Below the pieces are notes generated by a model that ran no database searches, was not told where the DNA came from, and saw only the letters and a program-made list of their open reading frames with translations. Shown here one piece after another: positions 1 to 9,052 of a DNA stretch of 64,000 bases. The DNA is from Gemmatimonadota bacterium. GTDB lineage: Bacteria; Gemmatimonadota; Gemmatimonadetes; Longimicrobiales; Gaopeijiaceae. The position numbers and the translations under genes were made by a program. Every line of letters begins with the position of its first letter. The first letter of the stretch is position 1. Where the stretch lies: NCBI GenBank assembly GCA_007125845.1, contig SLCK01000024.1, forward strand, positions 47,674-111,673. Direction: 5' to 3'.

Positions 1-54
1 CGCACCCTGAGCTTCTTCGCTAGAGGCGGTCGGGCCGAGTCGTCCAGAGCTTGA
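1..54 (+). CDS. Possible 3' end of an upstream gene
   Basis: An open frame enters from the left edge and ends at TGA 52-54, giving only 17 residues. In many diderms tolB precedes pal, so this could be the tail of tolB. The visible residues do not identify it. It may equally be non-coding. Confidence 0.15.
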   Translation, partial: RTLSFFARGGRAESSRA

Positions 55-110
55 CCAGAACAGGGATGCGAAGCACTATCGAGCTCACTATAGAAAATGC
101 TGGTGGAGCA

Positions 111-141
111 TTGCGTGCCCCTCGCATTCAAGATATATCTT
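111..141 (+). promoter_or_regulatory. Putative promoter of pal-cpoB
   Basis: TTGCGT at 111-116 is followed by TATCTT at 136-141 (19-base spacer); TATATC at 134-139 gives a 17-base spacer in an alternative reading. The site lies about 105 bases upstream of the pal start, in the most AT-rich stretch of the gap. The TATCTT form matches the -10 element proposed elsewhere in the window. Confidence 0.45.
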
Positions 142-245
142 AGGGTTCGGATCGCCTTTGTCGCCGCTTAGGCAGGGGCCCGCGTTCATCCGAATGGTCG
201 AGTGATACCGGATCCGGAATCTCAACCCATTTTTCAGGAGCACTG

Positions 246-830
246 ATGATGTATCGTCGCCTTCTCGTGGTTTCCGTGGTGCTGGCCGGCCTCACGCTGG
301 CCGCATGCCGGCGGGACTCCCCTCCGCCCCCGGCGCCCGTGGAAGAGGCTGAGGAAGCCGGACCGGACCTCGATTCGCTGAGGGCTTGGGAGGACTCGGT
401 GCGCGCGGCGGAGGAAGCGGCTCGGCTCGCGGCCGAGCGGGAGCGCGCCATGGCTGACGCTCGAGCCATCCTCGAGCAGCGGGTGCACTTCGACTTCGAC
501 GAGTCGGCCATCCGCCCGGACTCCGAGCAGGTACTTCAACAGAAGCTGAGCATCCTGAACAGCAGCCCGAACGTGCGACTGCGTCTCGAGGGTCACACCG
601 ACGAGCGGGGATCCGTCGAGTACAACCAGGCGCTCGGCAGCCGCAGGGCCCAGGCCGTGTACGAGTGGTTCACCCAGAACGGCCTGCAGGCCAACCGTTT
701 CGAGACCACGTCCTTCGGGGAAGAGCAGCCGCTCGTGGCCCAGAGCACCGAGTCCGCATGGGCGCAGAACCGAAGGGTCGAGTTCGTGATCATCTCCGGG
801 GCCGACCAGATCAATCCCCCCGGGCTCTGA
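246..830 (+). CDS. pal: Peptidoglycan-associated lipoprotein Pal (OmpA-like)
   Basis: This 194-residue outer-membrane lipoprotein should anchor the outer membrane to peptidoglycan as part of the Tol-Pal system. The N-terminus is a lipoprotein signal with lipobox LAAC (Cys about residue 21), then a Pro-rich and charged, probably helical linker to about residue 75. The C-terminal half is an OmpA-like domain. It opens with VHFDFDES, contains LRLEGHTDERGSVEYN (the NxxL/D-type peptidoglycan-binding loop) and ends with QNRRVEFVI. AGGAG at 236-240 sits 5 bases before ATG 246; ATG 249 is an equally good start. cpoB follows 136 bases downstream, the usual Tol-Pal partner order. Confidence 0.93.
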   Translation: MMYRRLLVVSVVLAGLTLAACRRDSPPPPAPVEEAEEAGPDLDSLRAWEDSVRAAEEAARLAAERERAMADARAILEQRVHFDFDESAIRPDSEQVLQQKLSILNSSPNVRLRLEGHTDERGSVEYNQALGSRRAQAVYEWFTQNGLQANRFETTSFGEEQPLVAQSTESAWAQNRRVEFVIISGADQINPPGL

Positions 831-855
831 CCTGCGCAACTCTCCAGGGACTCTT

Positions 856-887
856 CCGGCCGGGCGGACCGCGTGTCCCCCGGCCGG
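856..887 (+). other. GC-rich hairpin between pal and cpoB
   Basis: CCGGCCGGG (856-864) is the exact reverse complement of CCCGGCCGG (879-887), with a 14-base loop. There is no T-tract after it, so it is not a standard intrinsic terminator. It could lower read-through from pal into cpoB or protect the pal mRNA 3' end. No function is shown by the sequence. Confidence 0.4.
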
Positions 888-966
888 GGTATGTCCCCCA
901 GGAGCCGGAATTTCTGAACCCCGGTTTCGAGCCCGCCGGCGGGCCGAAGCCGCAGCCTGAACCCGT

Positions 967-1734
967 GTGACGATGGCCAAGAGCTCTCTCCCGGTACTCA
1001 TTCTGTTGGCGGTCACCGTCAGCGCGTGCGCCACGAAGGGGGACGTGCGGGACCTTCAGGATGACATCCGGGAGCTGCACCAGCAGCAGCAGGCCCTGCT
1101 TCAGGAGCTCCAGCGGGAGCAGCGGGCTCAGAGGGATTCCATGCAGGCGCTCGCCAGGACCGTGCAGGAAGGACGAGCCGAAAGCTCTCGTCGCATGACC
1201 AACCTGGAGGACCACCTCCTGCGGGTGCAGGAGCTGACTGGCTTGTCCCAGCAGCAACTCGCCAACCTCCGCGCCGAGCTGGAGCGCGAGCGGAGCCAGA
1301 TGGCATTCGGACCGCCCTCCTCGGGTTTCGATCCCGCGGCGGACATGATGGAAGGTGGAGAGGGGGCCATGGAGCTGTACGATGCCGCCGTGACTCAGTT
1401 CCGCCGGGGTGCCTACAGCTCAGCCCGCATGGGATTCCAAGAGCTCGTGCAGCGATTCGCGAACGATCCGCTCGCACCCGAGGCCCGCTACTACCTGGCC
1501 GACATCCTCGTTCAGGAGAACGAGCCCGAGGAGGCGATCGATAAGTTCCTGGAGATTCCCGAGTACCACCCTGATGCCGATCGCGTCCCGGACGCGCTCT
1601 ACCGTGTCGCGATGCTTCACCAGGACCTGGGGAATGACGACGACGCCTTTCAGTACCTCGAGCGCCTGATCAACACCTGGCCCGAGAGCGGAGCCGCGGA
1701 ACTCGCGCGGGAAGAGCTCGAGGCCCTCCAATAG
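967..1734 (+). CDS. cpoB: Tol-Pal system lipoprotein CpoB/YbgF-like
   Basis: A protein of 255 residues from GTG 967, or 253 from ATG 973. It begins with a short lipoprotein signal, lipobox VSAC, so here the protein appears to be a lipoprotein rather than soluble as in E. coli. A Gln/Glu-rich coiled coil follows (about residues 25-110), then TPR-type repeats from about 135 to the end (GAYSSARMGFQELVQRF; LAPEARYYLADI; DALYRVAMLHQDLG). This trimerising coiled coil plus TPR layout is that of CpoB, which links peptidoglycan synthesis to outer-membrane constriction. Its place after pal supports the call. nrdR begins 57 bases downstream. Confidence 0.85.
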   Translation: MTMAKSSLPVLILLAVTVSACATKGDVRDLQDDIRELHQQQQALLQELQREQRAQRDSMQALARTVQEGRAESSRRMTNLEDHLLRVQELTGLSQQQLANLRAELERERSQMAFGPPSSGFDPAADMMEGGEGAMELYDAAVTQFRRGAYSSARMGFQELVQRFANDPLAPEARYYLADILVQENEPEEAIDKFLEIPEYHPDADRVPDALYRVAMLHQDLGNDDDAFQYLERLINTWPESGAAELAREELEALQ

Positions 1735-1791
1735 GCCCTCTACCGCAATCGCTTCGCTTGGATCGGGGGTCGCCCTCACTGGGGTGGAGCC

Positions 1792-2289
1792 ATGCGTTGC
1801 CCCCATTGTAATGCGACCGACAACCGGGTGGTGGACACCCGCACCAGCCGAGGTGGACGGGCCGTCCGGCGTCGCAGGGAGTGTCTGGAGTGCACCTCCC
1901 GCTTCACCACCTACGAATACGTGGAAGCCCGACCGGTGCAGGTGTTCAAGCGGGGCGGCGCTTCGGAGGAGTTCGATCGCGAGAAGCTGATTCGCGCGAT
2001 CCGGACGGCATGCGCCAAGCGTCCGGTCTCGCTCTCCAGAGTGGAGGCGATCGCCGAGGAGATCGAGGATCTGCTCGCGAAGGAAGGGGTCGTCGAGGTG
2101 CCAAGCGGCAGGATCGGCGAGCTCGTCATGGAGCGACTCAAGCCCCTGGATCGTGTGGCCTACGTCCGTTTCGCCTCGGTGTATCGGGACTTTCAGGACG
2201 AGGACGAGTTCCAGGAGTTCGTGTCCGAGATGAAGGCGCGGGGACGACAGGAGCAGCAGTTGAAGTACCAGGCGGAGTTTCCCTTCTAG
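1792..2289 (+). CDS. nrdR: Transcriptional repressor NrdR
   Basis: A 165-residue ATP/dATP-sensing repressor of ribonucleotide reductase genes. The N-terminal zinc ribbon shows CPHC (residues 3-6) and CLEC (about 34-37), with the family-typical VVDTR and RRRRECLEC stretches. An ATP-cone domain covers about residues 50-140 (VFKRGG, FDREKLIRAI). The length is normal for NrdR. No ribonucleotide reductase gene or obvious NrdR box is in the window, so its targets lie elsewhere. It sits between cpoB and tatC. Confidence 0.96.
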   Translation: MRCPHCNATDNRVVDTRTSRGGRAVRRRRECLECTSRFTTYEYVEARPVQVFKRGGASEEFDREKLIRAIRTACAKRPVSLSRVEAIAEEIEDLLAKEGVVEVPSGRIGELVMERLKPLDRVAYVRFASVYRDFQDEDEFQEFVSEMKARGRQEQQLKYQAEFPF

Positions 2290-2305
2290 CGACACAGCTC
2301 CCGGT

Positions 2306-3130
2306 GTGAGCGCCATGCGTCGACGGGCTTCCAGTCCGACAGGTGAGATGCCCTTCCTCGAACATCTCGAGGAGCTGCGCTGGCGGATATTCTACTCGGC
2401 GATCGCCATCGCAGTCGGGACCGTCGTGGGGTTCCTGGTGGTGCACTACCTGGGCGTGATGGAGATTCTCATCCGACCGGTCCGTCCCCTCCTGGTGGGG
2501 GGGGAGCTTGCCTATTTCAGCCCGGCTACCCCCTTCTTCATCACCCTCAAGCTCGCCCTCGTAGGGGGGATCATTCTGGCCCTGCCCGTCGTGGTCTATC
2601 AGATCTGGGCCTTTCTGGCGCCAGGGCTCTCCGAGGAGGAGCGGAAGGTCATCGTACCCAGCCTCTATTTCGGGCTGGTGCTCTTCTGTGCGGGCGTGGC
2701 GATGGCCTACTTCTTCGTACTCCCGCTCGCCCTCGTATTCCTCTCCGGGTTCCAGCAGGAGTTCCTGGTGGCCACGATCGAGGTTGGGGAGTACCTCGGC
2801 TTCGTGATGAAGCTCCTGCTCGCCTTCGGAGCGGTGTTCGAGCTCCCCGTCGTGATCATGATTCTTTCCGCGATGGGGTTGGTCACGCCTCAGTTTCTCC
2901 GTGAGAAGCGGCGCCACGCAATCGTTCTGTTCACGGTCCTTGCCAGTCTTCTGACGCCCGGCGACATCGCCTCCACCTTCCTCATGATCGCACCCATGAT
3001 CCTCCTCTACGAGGGAAGCATATTTCTCTCGGTCGCGATCCACCGGCGCCGGTGGGGCGCGGAGTCGGCGGAGCCGCTAACGGCGTCCGAAGAGCCGCCT
3101 CCGGGAGCCGTGGAGATGGAGGGCCGATGA
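2306..3130 (+). CDS. tatC: Twin-arginine translocase subunit TatC
   Basis: This six-helix inner-membrane receptor for folded Tat substrates has 274 residues from GTG 2306; ATG 2315 or ATG 2348 are possible starts. The N-terminal signature MPFLEHLEELRWRI and the first periplasmic segment (FSPATPFFITLKLAL) are typical. The conserved Glu-bearing region FLAPGLSEEERK follows, and then the remaining membrane segments. The Pro/Gly pattern LLTPGDIASTFLM near helix 5 also fits. A hydrophilic tail ends at the stop, which overlaps the lptD start (ATGA). tatA is not adjacent but 6 kb downstream. Confidence 0.96.
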   Translation: MSAMRRRASSPTGEMPFLEHLEELRWRIFYSAIAIAVGTVVGFLVVHYLGVMEILIRPVRPLLVGGELAYFSPATPFFITLKLALVGGIILALPVVVYQIWAFLAPGLSEEERKVIVPSLYFGLVLFCAGVAMAYFFVLPLALVFLSGFQQEFLVATIEVGEYLGFVMKLLLAFGAVFELPVVIMILSAMGLVTPQFLREKRRHAIVLFTVLASLLTPGDIASTFLMIAPMILLYEGSIFLSVAIHRRRWGAESAEPLTASEEPPPGAVEMEGR

Positions 3131-6100
3131 GGGACCGCCGTTCCCTTCGCCTCCTATGGGCGCTTCTCCTTGTTGGTGTAGGAGCCGTGGTGCATCCCGT
3201 TCCGGCGGCCGCGCAGGATACCGCCGAGACGGGGACCAGTCGACCCGACTCGCTGCGCGCCGCGGTCCTGGAGCGGATTCGTGCCCCGGAGCCGCCGGAA
3301 GCGGAGGCCCCGGAGGCTGAAGAGGAGGCCGATCCGACGGAGGATCCCGAGCCGGGCCCGGGGCCGGAGGAGGGGGCGCTCCCCGTGGCGCCGCAGATCG
3401 TGCCGCAGCCCGCTCAGGCAGGTGCCGGTACCGCCAGGGCCCGCCCGCGCGCCGAGCTCCCCGCCCAGGCGGATTCGATCATGCAGGCGCTGATCGAGTT
3501 GGAGGGATACACACCTGCGAGCTACGAGGGGGCTCGGGCCGACTTCACCGCCCTCGATCGGAATCTCGTGCTCTGGGGCACTGAAGGGACTCCGGCTCGC
3601 TTCTCGGGTGAAGGAGTGAGGGTGGAGGCAGATTCCTCGATCACCTACCAGGACAGGGAGGGCCGAGTACGAACGACCGGGCCCACGGTTCTCACCTCGG
3701 GCGAGGGGGAACCCGTGCGGAGCCGCTCGCTTGTCTACGATGTCCGGGAGGAGAGAGCGACGGCCCGAGACGCGGAGACGACCTACACGGAAGGGGCGCA
3801 GTGGTTCGTGCGAGGGGACCTGGACTCCGTCCAGCAGGGCATGCTCTTCGGGAGTGAAGCACGCTTCACCTCGTGCGACCTGGATCCGCCCCACTCGCAC
3901 TTTCAGGCGAACAGCCTCAAGGTCATCGCAGACCGCGTGCTCGTGGCGCGCTCGGTCCGCATGTACGTGGAGGACGTTCCGGTGCTATGGTTGCCGTTCA
4001 TCGCCCAGAACCTCGAGAGCGGACGCTCGAGCGGAATCCTCACTCCGACCTTTTCGGTGAACGATGTCGTGAGGACGTCGACCGGCTACAACCGGCGGAT
4101 CTCGAACGTGGGCTACTATTGGGCCATGAGCGCCTACTCCGACCTCACGGTCGCGATGGACTGGCACTCCGACAACTACACGGCCGTGCAGGGGGATCTC
4201 CAGTACCGCTGGGCCCGCCAGTTCCTGGACGGTCGGGTGAACGTGAAGCGCTACTGGCGAGATACGGGACGGCAGGAGCTCGCATTCGACACTCGTCACA
4301 ACTGGGAGGCGTCCGAGCGCACCCGCCTCAGGGCGTCCGGCCGGTTCGTCTCGAGCTCCGACTTCGTGCGCAGCAACTCTTTCGACCCCAGGGAGATCAA
4401 CCAGACGGTCAACTCAGACGCCAGCCTCAATCACCGATTCGATTGGGGGACGCTCACCCTCGGTTCGAGCCGGAGGCAGTACCTCACCGAGGAGCGGACT
4501 GAGATGACTCTTCCCTCGGGAAACCTCTCCCTTTCCACGTTGACGCTTTTCGGCGCACCGTCGCAGACCGCCAGTTGGTACAACAACGTCTCGCTCTCGG
4601 GGTCGATGCGCTGGGATCGGAGGCTGCAGGAACGAGAGTTCCAGCCCCTCGACCAGTTCAACTTCCGCAGCACCTCGCAGGCGGCGACCACGGGCAGCGC
4701 ACGCGGAAGCGTGGGGTTGGGAGATCTCTCGCTCTCGGGGAGCGTGCAGTTGGATCGGACCCGATTTGAGGACGTGCCGACCGGCTACTTCCCGGACGTG
4801 GGTCCGGGCTCGGCGGGGGGGATGGGGATGTTCGGAGCACCCCGGTATGCACCGGTAGGATCGGCAGTGATGCCCCCTGACGTGCGTGACGAGTTCCGGT
4901 CTGACCAGACGAGCTGGTCCACCAGCCTCTCGTATCGCCAGAGCCTGATTGGCGCCACGACCATCACCCCCAACGTCTCCTTCGAGGGGACCATGGTCCG
5001 TGTGGACTCGATTCCCGAGGCCCAGGACTTCGTAAGCGGCCCGATGCGCATGCGCGCGGGCGCCACCCTCCGCACCGAGGTGTACGGGTTCTACCCGGGC
5101 ATTAGGGGCTTCGACGCGATCCGGCACAAGATCAGCCCCAGCGTCGGTTGGTCCTATGCTCCGGAAGTCACGCCGACGGAACTGCAGGCGAGGGTATTCG
5201 GGCCGCGCGCCGCTCGCACCCAGAATCGACTGAACATCACCTTCAATCAGACGTGGGAGGCTCGCGTCCGATCCGATGATGGGACTGACGAATCTCTGCC
5301 AGAGGATCCTGACGACGACGTGGGTGAGCCGGACGAAGAGATCGATACCGATCCAGAGGAACCGGGGGAGCTCCAGGATATTGAAGAAGGTGTGGATCCC
5401 TTCGCCGCGGCTGCCGAGACGACCTCCGGCGACGAGCCCCGCCGCCTCCCGCAGGCCGAGGTCGTGACGCTCCTCGCGCTGCAGACGAGCGCGATCAACT
5501 ACGACCTGGTGGAGGCCGATTCTACGGGACGCTTTCTCGACGGCTTTACGACCACCACCCTCTCGAACACGGTGAGGTCGGATTTTCTCCAGGGACTGGA
5601 CCTGTCCTTCGCGCACGACCTCTTCGACGACAGCGAGAGGGCCGAGAATGGAGCCCGCCGGTTCAGCCCGCATCTCTCCCAGCTCTCCCTCGGCTTTTCG
5701 GTCGATCAGGCCTCCGGCCCCGTTCGGCTTCTCCGAGGGCTCCTGGGTCTCGAGGCTGCCGCGCCGCGAGAGCCGGTAGATCCGGATCCGGATCCGGTGG
5801 GGGAGCAGCCCGCGGACCAGCACAGGGGATTTGACTCGAACAGGATCATCCCCGGGGAAGACGATCTGGAACAGGCCAGGAGGTCGGGGGCCGGATGGGA
5901 GGCACGGGTCAGCTACTCCCTCCGTCGACCGAGGGAGACCGCGACCGCGGGAGCGTCCCTTAGGGCTCAGATGATCCAGACGTCCCTGTCCTTCGACCCC
6001 AGCAGCAACTGGTCGGCGGATTGGTCCACGTCGTACGACGTGGAGGAGAGACGATTCAACGACCACATCGTGCGGCTCACGCGGGACCTTCACGAGTGGG

Positions 6101-6237
6101 AGGCCACCTTCGGATTCCGTCAGACGGCCACCGGAAACTGGGCGTTCCACTTCGACATCTCCCTGCGGGCGAATCGGGATCTGCGCTTCGACTACGAACA
6201 GAGGAGCTTGGACGCGGGCACCGGGAGCACGTTCTGA
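3127..6237 (+). CDS. lptD: LPS-assembly outer-membrane protein LptD
   Basis: A 1036-residue outer-membrane protein of the LptD/OstA family, which inserts LPS in the outer leaflet. ATG 3127 overlaps the tatC stop (ATGA); the frame is open further upstream, but this start gives a clean signal peptide ending AAAQD (about residue 29). A Glu/Pro-rich low-complexity segment comes first. The OstA-like N-terminal domain spans about 140-300, including the conserved TSCDLDPPHSHF and VPVLWLPF. The remainder is a large beta-barrel ending in a terminal Phe. Two unusual inserts are seen: an Asp/Glu run at about 713-758 and a Pro/Asp stretch at about 874-903. Only one Cys occurs in the protein, so the disulfide pairs of E. 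coli LptD cannot form. Confidence 0.88.
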   Translation: MRDRRSLRLLWALLLVGVGAVVHPVPAAAQDTAETGTSRPDSLRAAVLERIRAPEPPEAEAPEAEEEADPTEDPEPGPGPEEGALPVAPQIVPQPAQAGAGTARARPRAELPAQADSIMQALIELEGYTPASYEGARADFTALDRNLVLWGTEGTPARFSGEGVRVEADSSITYQDREGRVRTTGPTVLTSGEGEPVRSRSLVYDVREERATARDAETTYTEGAQWFVRGDLDSVQQGMLFGSEARFTSCDLDPPHSHFQANSLKVIADRVLVARSVRMYVEDVPVLWLPFIAQNLESGRSSGILTPTFSVNDVVRTSTGYNRRISNVGYYWAMSAYSDLTVAMDWHSDNYTAVQGDLQYRWARQFLDGRVNVKRYWRDTGRQELAFDTRHNWEASERTRLRASGRFVSSSDFVRSNSFDPREINQTVNSDASLNHRFDWGTLTLGSSRRQYLTEERTEMTLPSGNLSLSTLTLFGAPSQTASWYNNVSLSGSMRWDRRLQEREFQPLDQFNFRSTSQAATTGSARGSVGLGDLSLSGSVQLDRTRFEDVPTGYFPDVGPGSAGGMGMFGAPRYAPVGSAVMPPDVRDEFRSDQTSWSTSLSYRQSLIGATTITPNVSFEGTMVRVDSIPEAQDFVSGPMRMRAGATLRTEVYGFYPGIRGFDAIRHKISPSVGWSYAPEVTPTELQARVFGPRAARTQNRLNITFNQTWEARVRSDDGTDESLPEDPDDDVGEPDEEIDTDPEEPGELQDIEEGVDPFAAAAETTSGDEPRRLPQAEVVTLLALQTSAINYDLVEADSTGRFLDGFTTTTLSNTVRSDFLQGLDLSFAHDLFDDSERAENGARRFSPHLSQLSLGFSVDQASGPVRLLRGLLGLEAAAPREPVDPDPDPVGEQPADQHRGFDSNRIIPGEDDLEQARRSGAGWEARVSYSLRRPRETATAGASLRAQMIQTSLSFDPSSNWSADWSTSYDVEERRFNDHIVRLTRDLHEWEATFGFRQTATGNWAFHFDISLRANRDLRFDYEQRSLDAGTGSTF

Positions 6238-6275
6238 GCCGCCCCGGGAGGGCGTAAATCCTTGCCACATATCGC

Positions 6276-6305
6276 TTGTGCCGGAATACGGGCCCTAGCT
6301 ATCTT
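6276..6305 (+). promoter_or_regulatory. Putative promoter of the TPR-polyprenyl synthase-tatA group
   Basis: TTGTGC at 6276-6281 and TATCTT at 6300-6305 are 18 bases apart. The pair lies in the 224-base gap after lptD, about 155 bases before the next start. The rest of that gap (6238-6461) shows no gene. Confidence 0.4.
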
Positions 6306-6461
6306 CTCGGCCACAATGACCGGCTCCGGCGCCGCTCGGGCAGTTCTGGGCTTGGGAGTCGAGCCGTCCTTCGACGGGCCCATTGCGATGCGTGAGCTCG
6401 CAGATTCCCTACCTCATTGGGCCGCGTCCCTCCGGCAGTGCAGGGGTCCCGAAAAGACACG

Positions 6462-7895
6462 ATGAGTACGGAATCGCTGAAGGCGCAGGCTCGCCGCCAT
6501 GAGCAGGAAGGGAAATGGGCGCGGGCCCTGGAACTCTACCTCCAGGTTCTGGAGGTGCGCGGCGGGGAAGACGAGACCGAGATCGGGCTCCACCACCGTG
6601 TCGGGGACCTGTATGTCCGCCTGGGCGATCTGGACGCGGCAGAAGCGAGCTACAATCGTGCAATCGATCTCTACCTTAGAGCAGAGCTCCCGAACAACGC
6701 GGTAGCCGTGTGCCGAAAATTGATTCGCCACGCGCCCGGAAGACCGGCCCCATTTCTCCGCATGGCCAGGATTCGGGTGGAGCAGGGATTCGTGGTGGAC
6801 GCTCGGGAAAGCTTTCTCACGTACGCGGAGATGCAGAAACAGCGTGGAGATTCAGACGAAGCGCTCCGGTCCCTGGCTGAGTTCGTCGAGCTCGTACCTG
6901 ACGAAGTGGAGAGCCGGGTCTTGCTTGCCGAAGGATTGGTCGGGAAGGACCGCATCGAGGAAGCGGTGAAGCACCTGGTGGCTGCCCACCGAACCCTCCT
7001 GGAACGGGGCGCGAACGAACGGGCCGCCGAGGTCGCCGACCAACTCCGAGAGCTGGCCCCCGGGCAGAGCCTCGGCGAGCCGCATGCGGACGAGCAGGTT
7101 CCCGAGGCCGGTTCGGAGACGGACCCCGCTGCCGACCTTCCTCCATTGGAGAAGCTCGCGGGCTTTGAGTCCACATCCCTGGACGTTCAGGTGCCCACGG
7201 CCGATGAGGGGAACGCGGACGATGCGGGGGAGGACGCGCCTCCAAGGACGGACGCGGGTGAGCCGGCCGCCCCCGAGCCGGAGTTCGACGACGCGTTCGG
7301 CCTCGCCGAATTCTCATTGGAGCGCCCGGAGGAAGACCCTTCGGCCGATGCCTTCGAGGAGGACGACACCGAGCTTCCGCCGCTTCCCACCCTGGATCTC
7401 GATGGGGACGAGCCTGAATCGGAGCAGCCCGAACCGGACACGCCCGAGGAAGTGGAGCTCTTTGCGGAGGGGGACATCTTTCACGAGATCGACCTGGGCT
7501 CCGAAGGTAGCGCCGAGCGAGGCCCGGTTCCGGAAGACGGCGGCCCAACCCACTACGACCGTGGTAAGGCGTTTCTGGAGGCGGGTCTGCTCGACAGGGC
7601 GATCGAGGCGTTCGAACTCTCGCTCGAGGATCGCCCTCGTGACCTCGACGCCCTGGAGATGCTCGGGCAAGCCCTTCTGGAAGCGGGGGAGCCCGCTTCG
7701 GCGATCGAGGTACTCATGAGCTGTATCCACATTCCGGTGGAGGCGGAGACCGATCGGGTTGGCATCTACTATCTGCGCGGGCGCGCCCATGAGGACGTTC
7801 GGAACACCGGTGCGGCCAGGGAGTTCTACGAAAAAGTCTCTTCTCTGGACATGAACTTCAGGGATCTGGCCGAGCGGCTTCGCTCCCTCGAGTGA
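6462..7895 (+). CDS. Tetratricopeptide-repeat protein with acidic linker
   Basis: A 477-residue protein with no signal peptide, presumably cytoplasmic. TPR-like helices fill residues 1-200 (ARALELYLQVL; VGDLYVRLGDLDAAEASYNRA; AVCRKLIRHAPGRPAPFLRMA). A low-complexity acidic Pro/Glu/Asp linker covers about 205-360, and a second TPR block follows to the end (YDRGKAFLEAGLLDRAIEAFE). ATG 6462 is preferred over GTG 6417 because the helical repeats begin directly after it. No enzyme motif is visible. Such proteins act as scaffolds, but the partner is unknown. A similar architecture is found at 11939-13024. Confidence 0.85.
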   Translation: MSTESLKAQARRHEQEGKWARALELYLQVLEVRGGEDETEIGLHHRVGDLYVRLGDLDAAEASYNRAIDLYLRAELPNNAVAVCRKLIRHAPGRPAPFLRMARIRVEQGFVVDARESFLTYAEMQKQRGDSDEALRSLAEFVELVPDEVESRVLLAEGLVGKDRIEEAVKHLVAAHRTLLERGANERAAEVADQLRELAPGQSLGEPHADEQVPEAGSETDPAADLPPLEKLAGFESTSLDVQVPTADEGNADDAGEDAPPRTDAGEPAAPEPEFDDAFGLAEFSLERPEEDPSADAFEEDDTELPPLPTLDLDGDEPESEQPEPDTPEEVELFAEGDIFHEIDLGSEGSAERGPVPEDGGPTHYDRGKAFLEAGLLDRAIEAFELSLEDRPRDLDALEMLGQALLEAGEPASAIEVLMSCIHIPVEAETDRVGIYYLRGRAHEDVRNTGAAREFYEKVSSLDMNFRDLAERLRSLE

Positions 7896-7938
7896 CGAGC
7901 GCTGACCCGAGATCCTTCCTACGAGGGCGATCAACTCG

Positions 7939-8946
7939 ATGACCAACATCCAGTCCACACCCGTGGGTGAGTCGTCGATGCTGGCGCGGATCCAGGGACC
8001 CGTCAGGGAGCGGTTGGACGAAGTGGTGGACGAGATCCGCAGGATCGTCCTTTCGGACTTCGAAGTCCAGGAGGAAGTCAACGGATATCTGCTCAAGATG
8101 CGGGGCAAGCTCTTCCGTCCAACGCTCCTCCTGCTCGCCGACGCCGCAGGGGGCCGACCGCACCCGGATGCGGTGTCTCTCGCGGCCGTCGTGGAGCTGG
8201 TCCACCTGGCCACGCTGGTCCACGACGATGCTGTGGACCACTCGGTGCTGCGGCGTGGCCTTCCCACCGTAAACCACCTCTGGAACCACAAGGTGGCGAT
8301 CATCACCGGGGATTTCCTCTACTCGCGTTCGGTGATGGAGCTCGCTCGGCTGGGACGGATGGAGGCGATCGAAGCCCTGGCCGTTGCCTCGAATCGGATG
8401 AGCGTAGGCGAGCTTCGGCAACTCTTGGCATATGATGCGTTGGATTTCACCGAAGAGGGATACTACCAGCTCATTTCGAGCAAGACGGCCTCGCTCATGG
8501 CTGCCGCGTCCGAGATGGGAGCTCTGACCGGGCTGAGCGAAGATCGAGAAGCGTTCCGCCGCTTCGGTCAGGCCCTCGGAATGGCCTTCCAGATCGCGGA
8601 CGATCTCCTCGACTACGAGGGAAGTGAGGAGACAACCGGAAAGCCGGTCGGTCACGATCTGCGGGAGCGGAAAGTGACCCTCCCGCTCGTCGAGGCGCTT
8701 CGGCGGGTGTCGACTGCGGACCGGAATCGGATCCGGGAATTCTTCACGCGCATCGACCCGACGGGTGACGAGATCGAGGAGATCGTCACGGTTGTGAAGA
8801 ATGCGGGCGGGCTCGAATATGCCCGCGACAAGGCACGCAGCTTCGCACAAGAAGCTGAGATGGCGCTCGAAGAGGTTCGTTTGGAGGGCGAAGCCATGGA
8901 CGCGCTCCGGTCCGCGATCACGTACGCCGTCGAGAGGAATCGATGA
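7939..8946 (+). CDS. Trans-polyprenyl diphosphate synthase
   Basis: This 335-residue isoprenyl synthase elongates allylic diphosphates with IPP, probably for the quinone side chain. The first Asp-rich motif is HDDAVD and the second ADDLLDYEG, with the family's GKLFRPTLLLL before and KPVGHDLRERKVTLPL after. Small residues (Ala, Thr) at the -5/-4 positions before the first motif fit a long-chain (C30 or more) product rather than FPP or GGPP; that is inference. ATG 7978 is an alternative start. It lies 43 bases after the TPR gene and upstream of the DUF4321 and tatA genes. Confidence 0.92.
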   Translation: MTNIQSTPVGESSMLARIQGPVRERLDEVVDEIRRIVLSDFEVQEEVNGYLLKMRGKLFRPTLLLLADAAGGRPHPDAVSLAAVVELVHLATLVHDDAVDHSVLRRGLPTVNHLWNHKVAIITGDFLYSRSVMELARLGRMEAIEALAVASNRMSVGELRQLLAYDALDFTEEGYYQLISSKTASLMAAASEMGALTGLSEDREAFRRFGQALGMAFQIADDLLDYEGSEETTGKPVGHDLRERKVTLPLVEALRRVSTADRNRIREFFTRIDPTGDEIEEIVTVVKNAGGLEYARDKARSFAQEAEMALEEVRLEGEAMDALRSAITYAVERNR

Positions 8947-9052
8947 CCGGGAAAATCGAGAGTGGGCCGAAGGGGTTCGTCAGTCGGGCCTACGTAGGTT
9001 ACATTCATCAAGAGGACTTGCGGGGCTATGGGAAGGTGGGAGGACTCCCGAG

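Noticed and set aside
4414..6270. 618-codon open frame on the minus strand opposite lptD
   Set aside because: It is the complement of a GC-rich true gene; its residues are Arg/Gly/Pro-rich without any domain, and lptD features are clear on the other strand.
8989..8998. Palindrome CCTACGTAGG upstream of the DUF4321 gene as an operator
   Set aside because: A 10-base palindrome is expected by chance at this scale and no promoter element of correct spacing adjoins it.
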